Notes under the pieces: model-generated
Told to the model about the DNA's origin: nothing
Database searches by the model: none
Seen by the model: the letters and a program-made list of their open reading frames with translations, nothing else
Made by a program: the position numbers and the translations under genes
Origin: Podocnemis expansa
Lineage: Eukaryota; Chordata; Testudines; Podocnemididae
Length of the DNA: 64,000 bases
Assembly (NCBI GenBank): GCA_007922195.1
Contig: ML681963.1
Coordinates: forward strand, 53,605,902-53,669,901
Direction: 5' to 3'
In this document: positions 32,256 through 43,576 of the stretch, piece after piece
Numbering within the stretch: position 1 is the stretch's first letter
Layout: the number at the start of each line of letters is the position of its first letter

Positions 32256-34960
32256 TATCTCTTTTCTCTCGCCCAGATACAGACAACCTGCCTTTACCAT
32301 TTCCCAGACCAAGGGCCACTGTTCCAGTTGGGACCTTTGAAGAGAAAGAAAAGACAACCTCTGCCTTTAGTGGGCTTTGGATCAGGGCCTTGGTCAAATT
32401 GGATGGAATTTGATAGAGGAGGCACAAAATGCGGTCTATTAGCCTATTCCCCAACACCACCCCCCAGTCTCTCCACATGTAGTATGAAAATGTTCCCAGT
32501 GCCCCACGTTCCAGGCTGCAGAAAGAAGGCGCAACGACAAACAACGAGTGACTAAAAATAAATAAAACCTATTTTCCCAAGTTATTACTTCTCTCTACTG
32601 TGCTACTGCTGCCTGCCAAAAGCCTGGGCTCAGGCCACTGTGCTGCCTGTTGCAAGAAAGTCTGTATTTTTTTTGCTTTTTCTCTATGTTCCTAGCTCTT
32701 TGTTGCTTTAAAATAAAATGTTAATTGTTAAGGGCATTTGCCAAAGTCCAGTCATTGGCTAAGAGTTAAACCCAAGTGATGTGATTCTGGTTGAGTTACA
32801 TAGGCTCTGCCTTTATCATAATAGTGTCAGACTTTGTCTTGCTGTGACTGTTATCAGCAATTAGCATTCCCTATGGAGCCCGGTACTGTAGTCCACATGT
32901 TCATTGCTTTGTCATCAAAGTACATTAGCTTGAAACTAATTACATCCAAGCATTATCAGGACCAGTTTCTCCTTTTAAACATACTTAATAACTCCATCTT
33001 TGAAGGGTCTGGGCATAAAAATAATCTCTTTGAACAACCTCCCAAAGATGCATGCTACAGTAGGTAAGGAATTGAATGAGACACCTTGGGTCCCTGATAG
33101 GAAGTGCTTGTAGTGCATGTGTTGGTTACATTTTCCAAATAAAGATGAAAGCACCAGGATTTTTGCATTTTACAAGTGCTGCTGGTTTAGTATGGCCTCA
33201 TTAAAGAGGGAGCTAGAAAGCTGGAATGTGCCATAAAAGAAGAAATGTGCAACTGTGGCAAAGCTGCCACTCAGCTTTGCAGGAGCACAGTTGTCTCCCC
33301 TGGCAGGAGAACCCTACGGTAAATCTGTCTCAGCCTGAACAAATCCTTTTATTCCTCCCCCCGCCCCAGCATCTCTCAGCCAGAGTGTTTCGGGTGAGCC
33401 TTGGTCTAGACTGGTAGAATGCCTCTCCATTCCACTGGGGGGAGTTGTTGGGGCAGGTCAGTAAGTCTGTGATGCCCAGACTTCAGGCAATACTGGTCCT
33501 TGGCTCATCTAGCAGAGTTGTTGGCATGGAGACATTGCTCTGAGGTCAGAGTGCTCTCAGTCTTGCCTCCAGGCTGGTGCTTGAGTTTTCCCTTTTCTGC
33601 TCCCCACCTGCAAAGAAGCAGTCTCCTGTTCTGGACAAGTCTCTTCTCCTCCTCCTCCTTCTTCTCCTGTTACTATGAGCCTTCCAATAGCTTGTGTTTC
33701 TCTCCCCCTTTCCCTTTAGCGGCGGAGGGAGGGATCTTAATAGGCCTGAAGCAACTTTTGGCTGGCCTCGGATATTTCTGATTAATTTACAATTACCTCC
33801 CGCTTCCCTGCCTTCAGGGAAGAAGACCCTTATCATTCCAGGGATGATGTATCTGCCCTCAAGGACCCTTTTTTAGTCTTCTGGCCTGTTATCACACAAC
33901 CTACACATGAAATAAGTGAAAAGTCTCCTGTTAAGTTCAACGAGTGGTTAGAGGAGTGGATTACTGCACAGGCCTACAGGGTCCATGCCCAGGGACCGCG
34001 CGTCATGGGGCCTTCCACCCTGCCAGTTCTCCGTGACCCCGTCCCACCCTTGGGCTGACTGGTTGGTCTGCCCCTGGGGGCAGGGCATGGCAGATCAACT
34101 GGCTGCTCTGCTCTGGGGCAGGGTGGCCCTGGAGGGCAGCACTGGAAGCCACATCACACTCCAGTCAGCCCTGCTGCTCCCCCAGGGGTAGACCAGCTGG
34201 AGTGGGAGGGTTGGGGCCCCAGGAGGAGCGGGCCCATGAGGGAGCCAGGCCCAAGGCCCCATATCCTCTTAACTTGCCTCTGTTTAATCAGGTCCTAAAA
34301 ATTCTTGGGATAGCTAGATAAAATGGAAGGAGTAGACTGTAACTTGCATTATGGGTTACCAACATCATTAAGAAATTGAAGAATTGGGCACATAACCTTA
34401 AATATATATAGGTCCAGTTTTTCTTTTTCAGAGGAAATAGTCAAGATTCTAAAACAGCACACTTATTTGGACCACATCAGTGGAAAAGAGATTTTATAAC
34501 GTTGAAGAAGAAAGTTGACAGTTTATATAGCTAGAAAGTCCTGGACCTTGGGCACCATATGTGAATAATAAATAGATTGTACCCACTGTGATTGCTGTCC
34601 CTAGGTGGACAGGGAGTCCTACAGAATTGGTATATGTTAATACGATGGACACATCAGAGAATGGGACCTTTAAAGGGCTTTTTCCAGTGCCCAGTTGGCA
34701 GAAGAAGTAGGAGATGAAGTAGATGCAGCCTATTGTAAATGAATCAAGCACAAGATGGTTCTTTGAATGATTAGCATGAATGAACTTGAACATGAAAGAA
34801 GCTTTTAGGCCCAACTCATATCAGAGACAGAATGAAAGAAGGAGCGTAGCTCAGGGCCACAGAATGTGCTTTGGGATACCTCAGCTTTTCAGTGGGGACA
34901 ACAACATATCAAAGGATCCTGGATAGATTTTGTCTGGACCCCTCCTTTCTAAGTCAGATT
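32256..34960. other. unannotated DNA
   Basis: No gene recognised. 33965-34285 is GC-rich, possibly a hAT-like fragment (see 17692). 32820-33060 is repeat-free with several TAAT/ATTA cores. Open frames here are short and unrecognised. Confidence 0.4.
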
Positions 34961-35617
34961 GGCTATATCTACGCTTATGTCAAATTAATTCATTTGAACT
35001 AATAAAGGTTAATTCAAACTAAGTGAATTTGAACTAACGTGGTCCCACTGGAAACCCAAATCAAACTAGCACACTCATAGACAGGATTTGCCAGTTCAAT
35101 TTAGGAAGGGGGCACCATGGGAAGTGTGGCAACATGGCACCTAATACTGGGGGCATGGCCCTTCTTCTCCCCAGGACTTGAAATTGGGGGGGTGTAGAGA
35201 GACACGTAGGAGGGTATTGGGGGTGCGCATTAAATTGGTATAACTGTTACTAGCTGACAACTGGGGGAGTGTTGAGAAATTCAAGGGGATGTAGGGGGTG
35301 TTAGGGAAATATGGCATGCCCCCACACAATACATAGAAAGAGGAAGGCACCCTTAGAGGAAGCAGGGCAAACCGTGTTAATTCGAGCTAACAGTTTGTTT
35401 GAATTTACACAGCTTCCTTTGGTTTGTTTGAACTATAAGTTCAAACTAACCATTACTTTGAACTTAAGGAAGGTTTTATAACTTAGAAGTAGGCATTCAT
35501 TACTTCAAACTAAGGAATTCCTTAGTTCAAAGTAATGAAAGCCAGTGTAGCCATACACTAATTTAGTTTAAATTAATCCACATTAATTTGAACTAAATTC
35601 CAAGTGTAGACATAGCC
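34961..35617 (+). mobile_element. PIF/Harbinger-type MITE with ATT TSD
   Basis: Termini GGCTATATCTACGCTT and AAGTGTAGACATAGCC are inverted repeats. ATT lies on both sides (34958-34960, 35618-35620). Subterminal TTAATTTGAACTAA motifs occur at both ends. The middle (35085-35390) is unlike the other MITEs and may be captured or element-specific sequence. Non-coding. Confidence 0.87.
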
Positions 35618-36356
35618 ATTGGAACCCATATCCTATGATCAAGTATGCAGCTTAAAGAGAATGTGACAAGGCCATGAAAAACAACATTGAATGGAAGTCA
35701 CTGTTGACCAATCTCTTTGTTTTCATACCTCCCTTATCCATTAACGCTATTGATTTAGTACAAAAAAGAAAGCCATTGGTGCTCATTGCCCAACTAATAG
35801 CTGAGCAACAGGAAATTGGGAACAATACTATACAGACATTAAAAACACCCTGATGAGTCATACAAGAGGAGGAGATTTGCACCCCCCAGTTTGTATTTTG
35901 AGCCTAATGTTAATAGTCATTTAAATAACGATAACCCAACCACTGTTGCATTGGACTGACCTCTGAGTAATAAACTTGAGAAAGAAAGCACAGAAAGAAA
36001 GGAATACAATGCAAATAAAGCAGATAATATAAAAAAGTAAAACAAAGGCAGTGGAATATAGGCCTTTGCTTGACATGAGTAATTAAACATGGACAAGGTC
36101 TCTTTTCTTGGAAGACAGGACTGGGTAAACAGATCAGCAGGCTGAATACACAGTGTTTCTGCTAAGATAGGTAAATTGGTCAGTGAGCTAAGAAACAGAA
36201 TTTCTGAACTAGCTAAGACACAGGACTGAACATCCTCCAGGCCATTTACAGCAAACAAGGAAACAATGGGAAGCTTTTTGCCTGGAACCCTATCCCTGTA
36301 GGGTCAGTGACCAACACCCCCTCTTTCCTGTGCACCTGTGTGGTATATAAGTGATC
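35618..36356. other. unannotated DNA
   Basis: AT-rich, no gene or repeat recognised. Confidence 0.4.
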
Positions 36357-36665
36357 ATAGAATCGTAGGGTTAGAAGGGACCTCATGAGGTCATCTAGTC
36401 CAACCCTCTGCAAACAAGCAGGACCACTCTCACTAAATCAGGAATGGTGCTAGCGTTTGTGGTGCCCCCCTGCATGTGTAGCAGATGCCAACGCAGAAGA
36501 GTGACATCAGAGCACGGTCAACAGCGCGCTCCCCATTTTGGCACCTCTCAAATGTTGGCGGCTCCCTGCAACGCTTATCAGGCTTACTGTGTTGCGTCAG
36601 CCCTGCACTAAATCATCCCAGCCAGGGTTTTGTCTAACCAAGCCTGCCCCTGCTCCCCCTCCCCC
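36357..36665 (-). repeat. CR1 LINE 3' end, split by a hAT MITE
   Basis: 36357-36438 reads, on the plus strand, ATAGAATCGTAGGGTTAGAAGGGACCTCATGAGGTCATCTAGTCCAACCC...GGACCACTCTCACTAAAT. The CR1 resumes after the MITE as CACTAAATCATCCCAGCCAGGGTTTTGTCTAACC. It is the minus-strand 3' end. Confidence 0.85.
36439..36605 (+). mobile_element. 167-bp hAT MITE inside CR1, perfect TSD
   Basis: It starts CAGGAATGGTGCTAGCG and ends TTGCGTCAGCCCTG. CACTAAAT occurs on both sides (36431-36438 and 36606-36613), exactly eight bases. Excising it joins the two CR1 halves without a gap. Non-coding. Confidence 0.88.
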
Positions 36666-37084
36666 ATTCAGTCCCTTCTTTCCACTAACTCTGAAAAGCA
36701 GGGATGGAGAGAGGGTACAGACTGTATGTGAGCAGCCCATCTTGAAGAAGGACATTTACTGGTAAGTAACCCTCTGTTCTTCTTTGAGTGCTGCTCACAT
36801 CCATTCTGATTCCAGTGACTAAAAACCAACCTAGGATGGTGGGCGGAGGTAAGATTTCCCCACTCTTTAAGGATGGCTCTGCCCAGAGCAATATTATCTC
36901 TTGCCTGCTGGACAATTGTGTAGTGTGATGGGAAGGTGTGCACTGAAGACCAGGTCACCACCCTGCAGGTCTCCTGGATTGGGACCTGGGCAAGGAATGC
37001 TGTGGAAGATGCTTGTGCTCTAGCTGAATGTGCCCTGATTTTCCCTGGAAGATGAATGTTTGCTCTTTGGTAGCAATCTTTGAC

Positions 37085-38134
37085 CTAGTTTGATATCCAG
37101 GATGATGTGCATTGGTTCATTACTGGCTGTCCCTTCATGCAGTCAGCGACTGCCACAAACAGTTGGTTTGTTCTATGGAAGGGTCTGATTTGTTGGATGT
37201 ATATTCCGAGCACCTTTTTTCCATTGGGGGTGTACCATTTTCTCTGGTTCTCCATGACCTGTGGGTCTGGGAAGAACACCAGGAGGCAGATGACCTGGTT
37301 TATATGGAAAGGGCACACGCCTTACGTAAAAAGGCTGAATGTGGACATAGTTGAACCTTGTCTGAGTGGAAGATCATGTATAGAAGTTCCAAGGAGAGGG
37401 CTCTTAACTCTGACACCCATCTGGCTGAGGTATTAGTTACCAGGACGGCCACATTCCATGATAAAACTAGAAATGAGCATGAGTTGAGGGGCTCGTATGG
37501 TGGTTTTTTGAGTTCCTCAAGTAGCAAGACAGTAGCAACTAGCATTGAGAGACCAGGTCTCAAACCTGGGGATAAAGGCTCTCTATGGCCTTCAGGAGCC
37601 TCGAGGTTGTAGGGTGAGAGAAGGGAGTCGCCCCATCAAAGACGCATCAGACCAGTCTGTTGTGTAGAGCTAAGATTGCTGTCAGGTGTACCCTGAGAGA
37701 GGGGAGCGAGAGGCCCTTCTCTTTCATTTCTAGGAGGTAGTTCAGCCTGGTTTGGATCAGGGCAGACCTCGGGTGCATCCCTCTTTCCTAAGCCCAGAGG
37801 AAGAAGTGTTTCTGCTTGGCACTGTAGGAGGCTCTTGTAGACTGTTTCCTACTCTCGATTAGGACACTCTGGACCTTTTCTGAGCATATCTGCTCACTGG
37901 ATTTCAGCCATGTAACATCCGTGCTGTCAACTGCAGTACCCTTGGGTCTAGGTGGCGCAGGAGACCAGAGTCCTGTGTGAGCAAGTCTGCCCTGAGTGAG
38001 AGCATTAGGGGTGGAGCTACAAAGAGCTCACGGCGTGTGGTATACCATGGCTGGTGTGGCCAGGCGGAGCTATCAGAATTATGTCTGCTTTCTCTCTCTT
38101 GATCTTTAATAGGACTCTCTGGATCAGTGAAATG
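37085..38134 (-). pseudogene. DIRS tyrosine recombinase and preceding linker
   Basis: 38134-37904 is the linker after RNase H (PHQPWYTTRRELFVAPPLML, LRADLLTQDSG, HLDPRVLQLTARMLHG). 37563-37300 is the recombinase core (PPYEPLNSCSFLVLS, TSARWVSELRAL, FHSDKVQL). 37318-37085 is the C-terminal part (IQQIRPFHRTNQLFVAVADCMKGQPV). In the box before V-S-E-L the catalytic-type Arg has become Trp (TGG, compatible with CpG decay of CGG). The related plus-strand copy near 13.57 kb keeps Arg. The enzyme would join circular copies to the genome; it is inactive here. Confidence 0.85.
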
Positions 38135-38991
38135 CAGTGGCATCACTGAGGGGGCTGCGGGGGCCTCAGCCCCTCCCTAAAACTCAGGGCCAGCCCCCAA
38201 GCAGCACACACCAAAACTGCACAGGGGTGCACCGTTACGTCCCCACACAGGGAACACTGCCAGCAGCTGCTGCCTCTACCCTCCTAGGCTGGGCTGGGAG
38301 TTTTTAAAACTCCCACCCTGGCCTGGCAGAGCAAGGTCATGCCGGGGCCCTCAGCAATGTTCCCCCTAATTTTTCATAGTCTGTGTGTGCAAAAAATTTC
38401 TTTTGTGCACATTTTAGAACCAGTATCCAAATTTGTGCACACTCCAGTGAGTGTGTTCAAACTTGTGAGCACAACAAATTATATGATGCAAATAATATCT
38501 AAATTTTATTTTGATATGGTGATGGAAATGATTTTATAAATTACAAAACCTTATTTGAAACATGCTGTTTGAAACTGCCTTCTTAAAGTAGCACAAAAAT
38601 ATTATCATTGTTGAATTTTTTTGTGCGTGCTTTATTTTGTTGTGTGCACGGGCTTCAAAACCTGTGTGCGCGTGCACACACACACAGCTTAGAGGAAACA
38701 TAGGCCCTCAGCCGCTATCATGGCCCCGCTCTCCCTCCAGCTGCCAGGTAAGGGAGCCAGGGGTGGGTGGGGGCCAGGGGCAAGCATGTGGGCCTGGCAG
38801 GGAAAGGGTGCAGGGGAGGGGGTCAGCCTGGGGCAGTAGGGACCAGACGCAGGACCAGGGGGTTAGCCACTGGGGGAATAGGGAAGGGCTTGGGGAACCG
38901 GTGGGGAGGGGCAGGAAGGGAATGGATCAAGGCCCCAGTGGCCAGTGGGGGCCAGGGCCGCCCCTAATATTTATGTATAGCAACACCCCTG
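38135..38991 (+). mobile_element. hAT element (857 bp) inserted in DIRS, 8-bp TSD
   Basis: It starts CAGTGGCATCACTGAGG and ends GCAACACCCCTG. The flanks GTGAAATG (38127-38134) and GTGGAATG (38992-38999) match at seven of eight bases. The interior contains GC-rich ends and an AT-rich middle with a short CACACACA run at about 38676. DIRS sequence resumes on both sides. No transposase frame. Confidence 0.82.
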
Positions 38992-39215
38992 GTGGAATGG
39001 GAAGGTAGGTGTAAAGGAGCAGACCCCCCCCCCAGTCTATCAGGATGGCATCCAAAAATGATCCTCTCTGCCTCCCCTTGAGTGAACAGAATCAGTCACA
39101 TTTGCAGTTTGCTTGTGATGCAAACAGACATATTTGAGGGAGGCCCCAGATCCTGAAGAGGTGGTATACCACCTCCAGGCTCACGTACCATTCGTGTTGG
39201 AAGAGGAAATTCCTG

Positions 39216-39698
39216 CTAAGTGTCCCTGGCTGGGTGTTGCTTACCCTGGGAAGCTATCAGGGTGAAGTTGCATCTCAGTGCTGGGTCCGACAGTAAGGAT
39301 GCTTCCTCACATAGAGTGGGCAAGCGATCCCCCCCCCCCCATCGGTTGGTATAGAACATGGCCACCATGTTGTCCATCAGTACCTGTATCGTCCTCCCCT
39401 CTATTTTGTCCAGGAGAACTCTACATGCTAAGCAAATCGCTCTCAGCTCTTTCACGTTTATGTGGAGGGGGCTGTCTTCCCATGACTATGTCTCCTGCGT
39501 TGACAAGTTTACCATAATGTGGGCTCCCCATCCCTGGTCTGATGTGTCTGTGATCAGAGTGACAGAGGGATTCTGGGCTTCAAAGGGGACCCCTTTGCAT
39601 GTGGATGTTGGGTCTTGCCATATTCTTAGCTGGTCTAATATGACCCTTGGTATGGTGACTACCTGGTTCAGGGAGTGGCGTCGTGGTTGGACTGCCAT
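39216..39698 (-). pseudogene. DIRS RNase H
   Basis: 39698-39486 ends with VTLITDTSDQGWGAHI, the first Asp box of DIRS RNase H. 39455-39216 continues with KELRAICLACRVLLD (the Glu helix) and QVLMDNMVAMFYTNRWGG (the second Asp box). The frame is broken between the pieces. It would remove the RNA strand during copying. Confidence 0.82.
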
Positions 39699-39834
39699 TT
39701 TCAGTCACAATTGTAAGGGCCTCATGTGCAGGCAGGCTGTCCTTACCACGTATGTGGAGGCCACCATGTGGCCTAATTGCTAAAGGCAGCGCCATGTGGT
39801 AGTGTTAGTGGCGTGTCATTGCTCTGAAATGATG

Positions 39835-40576
39835 TTAGACATGGACTGAAACCTTGATAGGGGAAGTGAGGCCCTTGCCTTTATAGAGTCTAGTTTGGCC
39901 CCTATGAATTCTATTTTCCTTGTTATGGAGACTTCTCATTTTTTTAGGTTTACTAGAAGGTGCAAGACTGGTGCACAGATTTTGAGCCATGTGAACACTG
40001 TGCCGGACCTGGTGTTTGGACTTTCCCCTTCTCAGCGGGTCTTCTAGATACAGGAACATTCTGATACCCAGTTTTCTTAAGTGGGCTGCCAGAGTGATGC
40101 ATTTGGTGAACACTCTTGGAGTCAGCAAGAGGCCAAAGGGGAGTGCGGTGAATTGAAAGCGTTCCCAGCCCACCATGAACTGGAGGAACCGTCTGTCCCC
40201 CCACCTTATAGAAATATGAAAATACACATCCTTCAAATTGAGGGTTGCAAACCAGTCCCCTGAATCTAGTGAGGGAATAATCTGAGATAGGGATGCCATT
40301 TGGAACTTAATTCTTTTTTAAGTGTTTGTTAGGGCCCTGAAGTCCCAAATAGGTTGTAGACCTCCATTCACCTTTGGGACTAGGAAGTAACGGAAATGGA
40401 AGTGCCTCCCCTGCTCCCTTGTGGGGACTTTTTCTGTTGCCCCCACAGTCACAAGCTTCTGACACTCTAGTTCTATTAAGGTCTTGTAGGGTCCCCGTTC
40501 TTGTAATGAGGGGGTGGTTTTCATTCCTGAGGTCTGGATCAGGACTGGATGAAATAAACTTGTGAGACCGTGTCAA
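39835..40576 (-). pseudogene. DIRS reverse transcriptase
   Basis: 40524-40318 carries the N-terminal boxes (RYFLVPKVNGGLQPIWDFRAL). 40299-39835 carries ATLNLKDVYFHISI, GWERFQFTALPFGLLLTPRVFTKC and the active-site box RMFLYLEDPL. The active-site pair is Glu-Asp, where this type of enzyme has Asp-Asp, so one catalytic Asp is changed. A stop cluster lies near 40310. The gene order gag-RT-RNase H-recombinase fixes it as DIRS rather than LTR or LINE. Confidence 0.88.
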
Positions 40577-40639
40577 GGATCCAACAGTCTGATGTGATTC
40601 TGGCCCATCGGAGTTGGAAGGGGGTTAGGTGGTTCCAGA

Positions 40640-41915
40640 ATAGCGGGGTCAAAGTCATTGTTGAGGCAGCCCTTGGGCAAGAGGTAAAAACCTCTTGACT
40701 CTGGGTGTAGGGGTGGGAATTGTTATTTCCCTATAGGGATGTCTGGGTGTCCCCTTGCGATCTGGAGCCCTTTCTGCCCCAGTTTCTGTCCCTGTTCCCA
40801 TTCCAGTAGGATCAGTGAGATGATTGGAAGGGCCAGTGATGGGCACCCTGTTGCTGTTGCTGCTGGGATTGTTGCTGGGACTGTTGTTGGTGGAAGGAAC
40901 ACCTGGCCATTTGGGGTGTGTATGTGACTAGTGATCACAGGCAGGCTTGGGAGTCCTTGATGCCATGGAGTTTCATGTCTGTCAATTCTGTGAACAGCTG
41001 GTGTCCATCAAATGGGAGGTCTTGAATCGACTGCTGCATCTGCAGCAACAGTCCCAAACCCTGAAGCCAAGCAGTTCTGCACATGGCGACCGCTGATGCT
41101 ACTCCACGGCTCACCATATCTGTGGTGTCCCATGAGGTCAGGAGTGCATTGCGAGCTGCCAGGAGACCCTCCTCCACCAGTGTGTTATGGTCCTGAGCAT
41201 GGCCTGAGGGAGTGAGGTCCTTAAACCTCTCCACAGACTTCCAGAGGTTGAAGATGTATCTGCCTATGAGGGCCTAGTAATTAATGATATGCAGTTGTAA
41301 TGCTGTGGTAGAGTACATCTTTCTGCCAAAGATGTTGAGCTTTTTGGCCTCTTTGTTCTTCAGCATGACAGCTGGTTGACCCTGTTGCTCCTGCTGATTT
41401 AGTGTGTCCACTATCAGGGATCCTGGGGTGGGGTGGTTGAAGAGGAAGCTGAACCTGTCTACAGGGACATTGTGCTTTCTCTCTGCCTCTTTTGAGACTG
41501 GGAGAATTGAGGATGTAGTCTGCCATCTGGCCCGAGCGATTTTGAGGATCCTTTCGTGCAACAGGACAGCTATCCTAACTGGAGGGGCTTTGTTGTCTAC
41601 ATTGAATAGGGGGTTGAAGTCCTCCCTGACCACCTCAATTTGCAGGTCGAGGCTGGCAGCCATGCACCTTAGCAGGTCTTGATGGGTGCATGGGTCTTCC
41701 CTAAATGACAGGGATCTCTGATACACCACTTTGGCAGGTGACGACAAGGGCATTATGCTACTGTGGTGGGAACTGGAGGGTCCTGCACCCAGATCTGACT
41801 CCTCATCTGATACCTCTGTGTCACTAGATCCCTGGGGTGTGGCAGGTCCCAATAACCCTGGTGTCATGGGGTCTCTGTGGGGGGAATTCCCACAGCCCAC
41901 GTCCATCCATTGCAC
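40640..41915 (-). pseudogene. DIRS gag-like gene
   Basis: 41915-41274 encodes an acidic N-terminus (GSSDTEVSDEESDLG), then LLHERILKIARARWQ, VDRFSFLFNHPTPGSLIVDTL and KLNIFGRKMYSTTALQLHIINY, which is the conserved DIRS gag core. After a stop it resumes in 41234-40935 (DMVSRGVASAVAMCRTAWLQ, LPFDGHQLFTELTDMKLHGIK). The tail toward 40640 is Gln/Pro-rich. It would form the particle that packages the element RNA. Inactivated by stops. Confidence 0.85.
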
Positions 41916-42278
41916 TGATCAGTCTTTAAAAGTTCTCAGTGCCAAGTCCCATGTGCAGTTGCTCAGCCCCACTTCAGGTGGCGGTTGGATTCCGCATGCC
42001 AAGAGATTCTTGGTGGGTGATCTCTTTTGCATGTTAGTACCAGTGATGCATCACTCAGTGAGGATGGTGCCAGTGCTCTGACCTGTGAGTCCCTGCACCG
42101 AGAAGACAAAGGAGAACACTTCCTCTTGTGTTTACCGGCCGCCTTGGCCATGGTCGGTGCTGGTGCTGACAGGATTGATGAGCTTTGGTGCCAGCACCGA
42201 GCATCAGAGTCCTCTGACAAACCAGATTTGGACCTGATGTGGTGTGACCTCTGCGAGCACAGCATGGAGCATTCTCAC

Positions 42279-43040
42279 CAGTGGCATCACTAGCATTGGG
42301 CACCCTGGGGCACGTGCCCTGGGTCCCAACGCTGGTGCCCCGGATCTCTGGCCCAATTGGGCCGGGGATCCGGGGCCCAATCCCTGGCGGTCCGCGGCGG
42401 CGTCTCCAGCCAGGGATCCGGGGCCTAGTTGGCCGCCCGGCAGGCCCCGCCCCCTGGCCAGGGATAGGGCCAGGGGGTGGCTGCGCTGCTGCCGGCAGCT
42501 AGGCCGCAGCGCGGCATGGCCCAGTCAGAAGCGGCCGCTGGAGACCAGGCCCACGGCCGCAGCCCCAGATCCCAGGCCGGGGACGTGGCCAACAGCGGCC
42601 AGGTCCCCGATCCCCAGCAGGGGACGGGGCCGCTGCAGCCTTGGGCGGCCGGCTGGGTCCTGGATCCCCGGCCGGGGACGGGGTCGCCGCGGCCACCGGT
42701 GGCCAGACCGGGGATCTGGGGCCCGGCTGGCCGCCCGCGGCTGCAGCAGCCCCATCCCCTGCTGGGGATCCGAGGCCTGGCTGCGGCTGCGGCGACCCCG
42801 TCCCTGGCCGGGCATCCAGGGCTGCGGCTGTGGGCCCGGCCTCCAGCCGCCGCTTCGGGCCAGGCCAGGCCAGGCTGTGCCACGCCACACCGTGGCCTAG
42901 CTGATGGTGGCGGCGCAGCCTGCCCCCGGCCCTATCCCAGGCCAGGGGGCGTGACCTTGTGGCTGGGTGTGGGGCCTGCCCTCTGGGGGTGGGGACTGGG
43001 CCCATGCCCCGGGTCCCTCCCTGCCCCAGCGACGCCCCTG
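42279..43040 (+). mobile_element. GC-rich hAT element (762 bp) with perfect TSD
   Basis: Termini CAGTGGCATCACTAGC and CCCAGCGACGCCCCTG are inverted repeats. ATTCTCAC flanks both ends exactly (42271-42278, 43041-43048). The interior is very GC-rich with many CCGGGGATC-like blocks, so frames of 150-227 codons are open on both strands, yet none resembles a transposase. It inserted in the 5' region of the minus-strand DIRS element, upstream of gag. Confidence 0.92.
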
Positions 43041-43576
43041 ATTCTCACAAAAGAGTCTCTGGGGAGAACTGAAAGTAGTCTCCATTGTCCCCTGTCTCAG
43101 ACATCAAAGAGAGGGGAGTGGATGCCTCTTCATAGGAGCTGCTCGCGGAGATTCCCCTGAATGGAGTAATGGGGACCGTTGGGTCTGTGGAGATGAGGGA
43201 CTGTGCCAACCATCCCTAGGCTGTTGTTTCAGGGAGCTAGGGGTGGGGGCTCAGTGACCTGCTGTGCTGCTCCACTTGCTCCCTTGCTGCATTGTCTCCT
43301 ACTGTGCCAAGGATACGGACTTGTGTTCAGAAGCCAACCAGGCCTTGGAAAGCAGTGCTGGTTTGCCGCCGACATTGCTAGCCTTGGCGGGATGGGGATC
43401 AGCAGCTGCAGGCGTGCCTATATGACCTTGAAGCTTCTGGAGCTTCTGGGCATCCATGCACTGGCGCACGTAAACACCTGAATCAAAATTGTATGAGCAG
43501 TCCATCTCAAAGAAGGATATTTATTGGTAAGTAACCTTCTGACAAAATATCTGGGTAGTGTAAAGTTCATGTAAAA

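Larger units (their letters stand above)
36725..43550 (-). mobile_element. DIRS-type tyrosine-recombinase retrotransposon
   Basis: On the minus strand it carries gag, reverse transcriptase, RNase H and tyrosine recombinase in the DIRS order. It has no integrase, protease or LTRs. Related ends occur at 36730-36776 and 43492-43540 (GAGCAG.CCATCT...AAGAAGGA.ATTTA.TGGTAAGTAACC). An inverted copy of part of this end lies at 36779-36804, a terminal/complementary-region arrangement as in DIRS. About 5.2 kb belongs to the element; two hAT insertions (38135-38991, 42279-43040) account for the rest. All genes are broken. Confidence 0.88.

Noticed and set aside
42244..43160. Long overlapping open frames (up to 227 codons) on both strands
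   Set aside because: They lie in a GC-rich hAT element with perfect TSD. GC-rich DNA lacks stop codons; the products are Pro/Arg/Gly-rich with no domain.
36725..43550. A host gene encoding a nuclear protein on the minus strand
   Set aside because: The frames match DIRS gag, RT, RNase H and recombinase in order, and all are broken.
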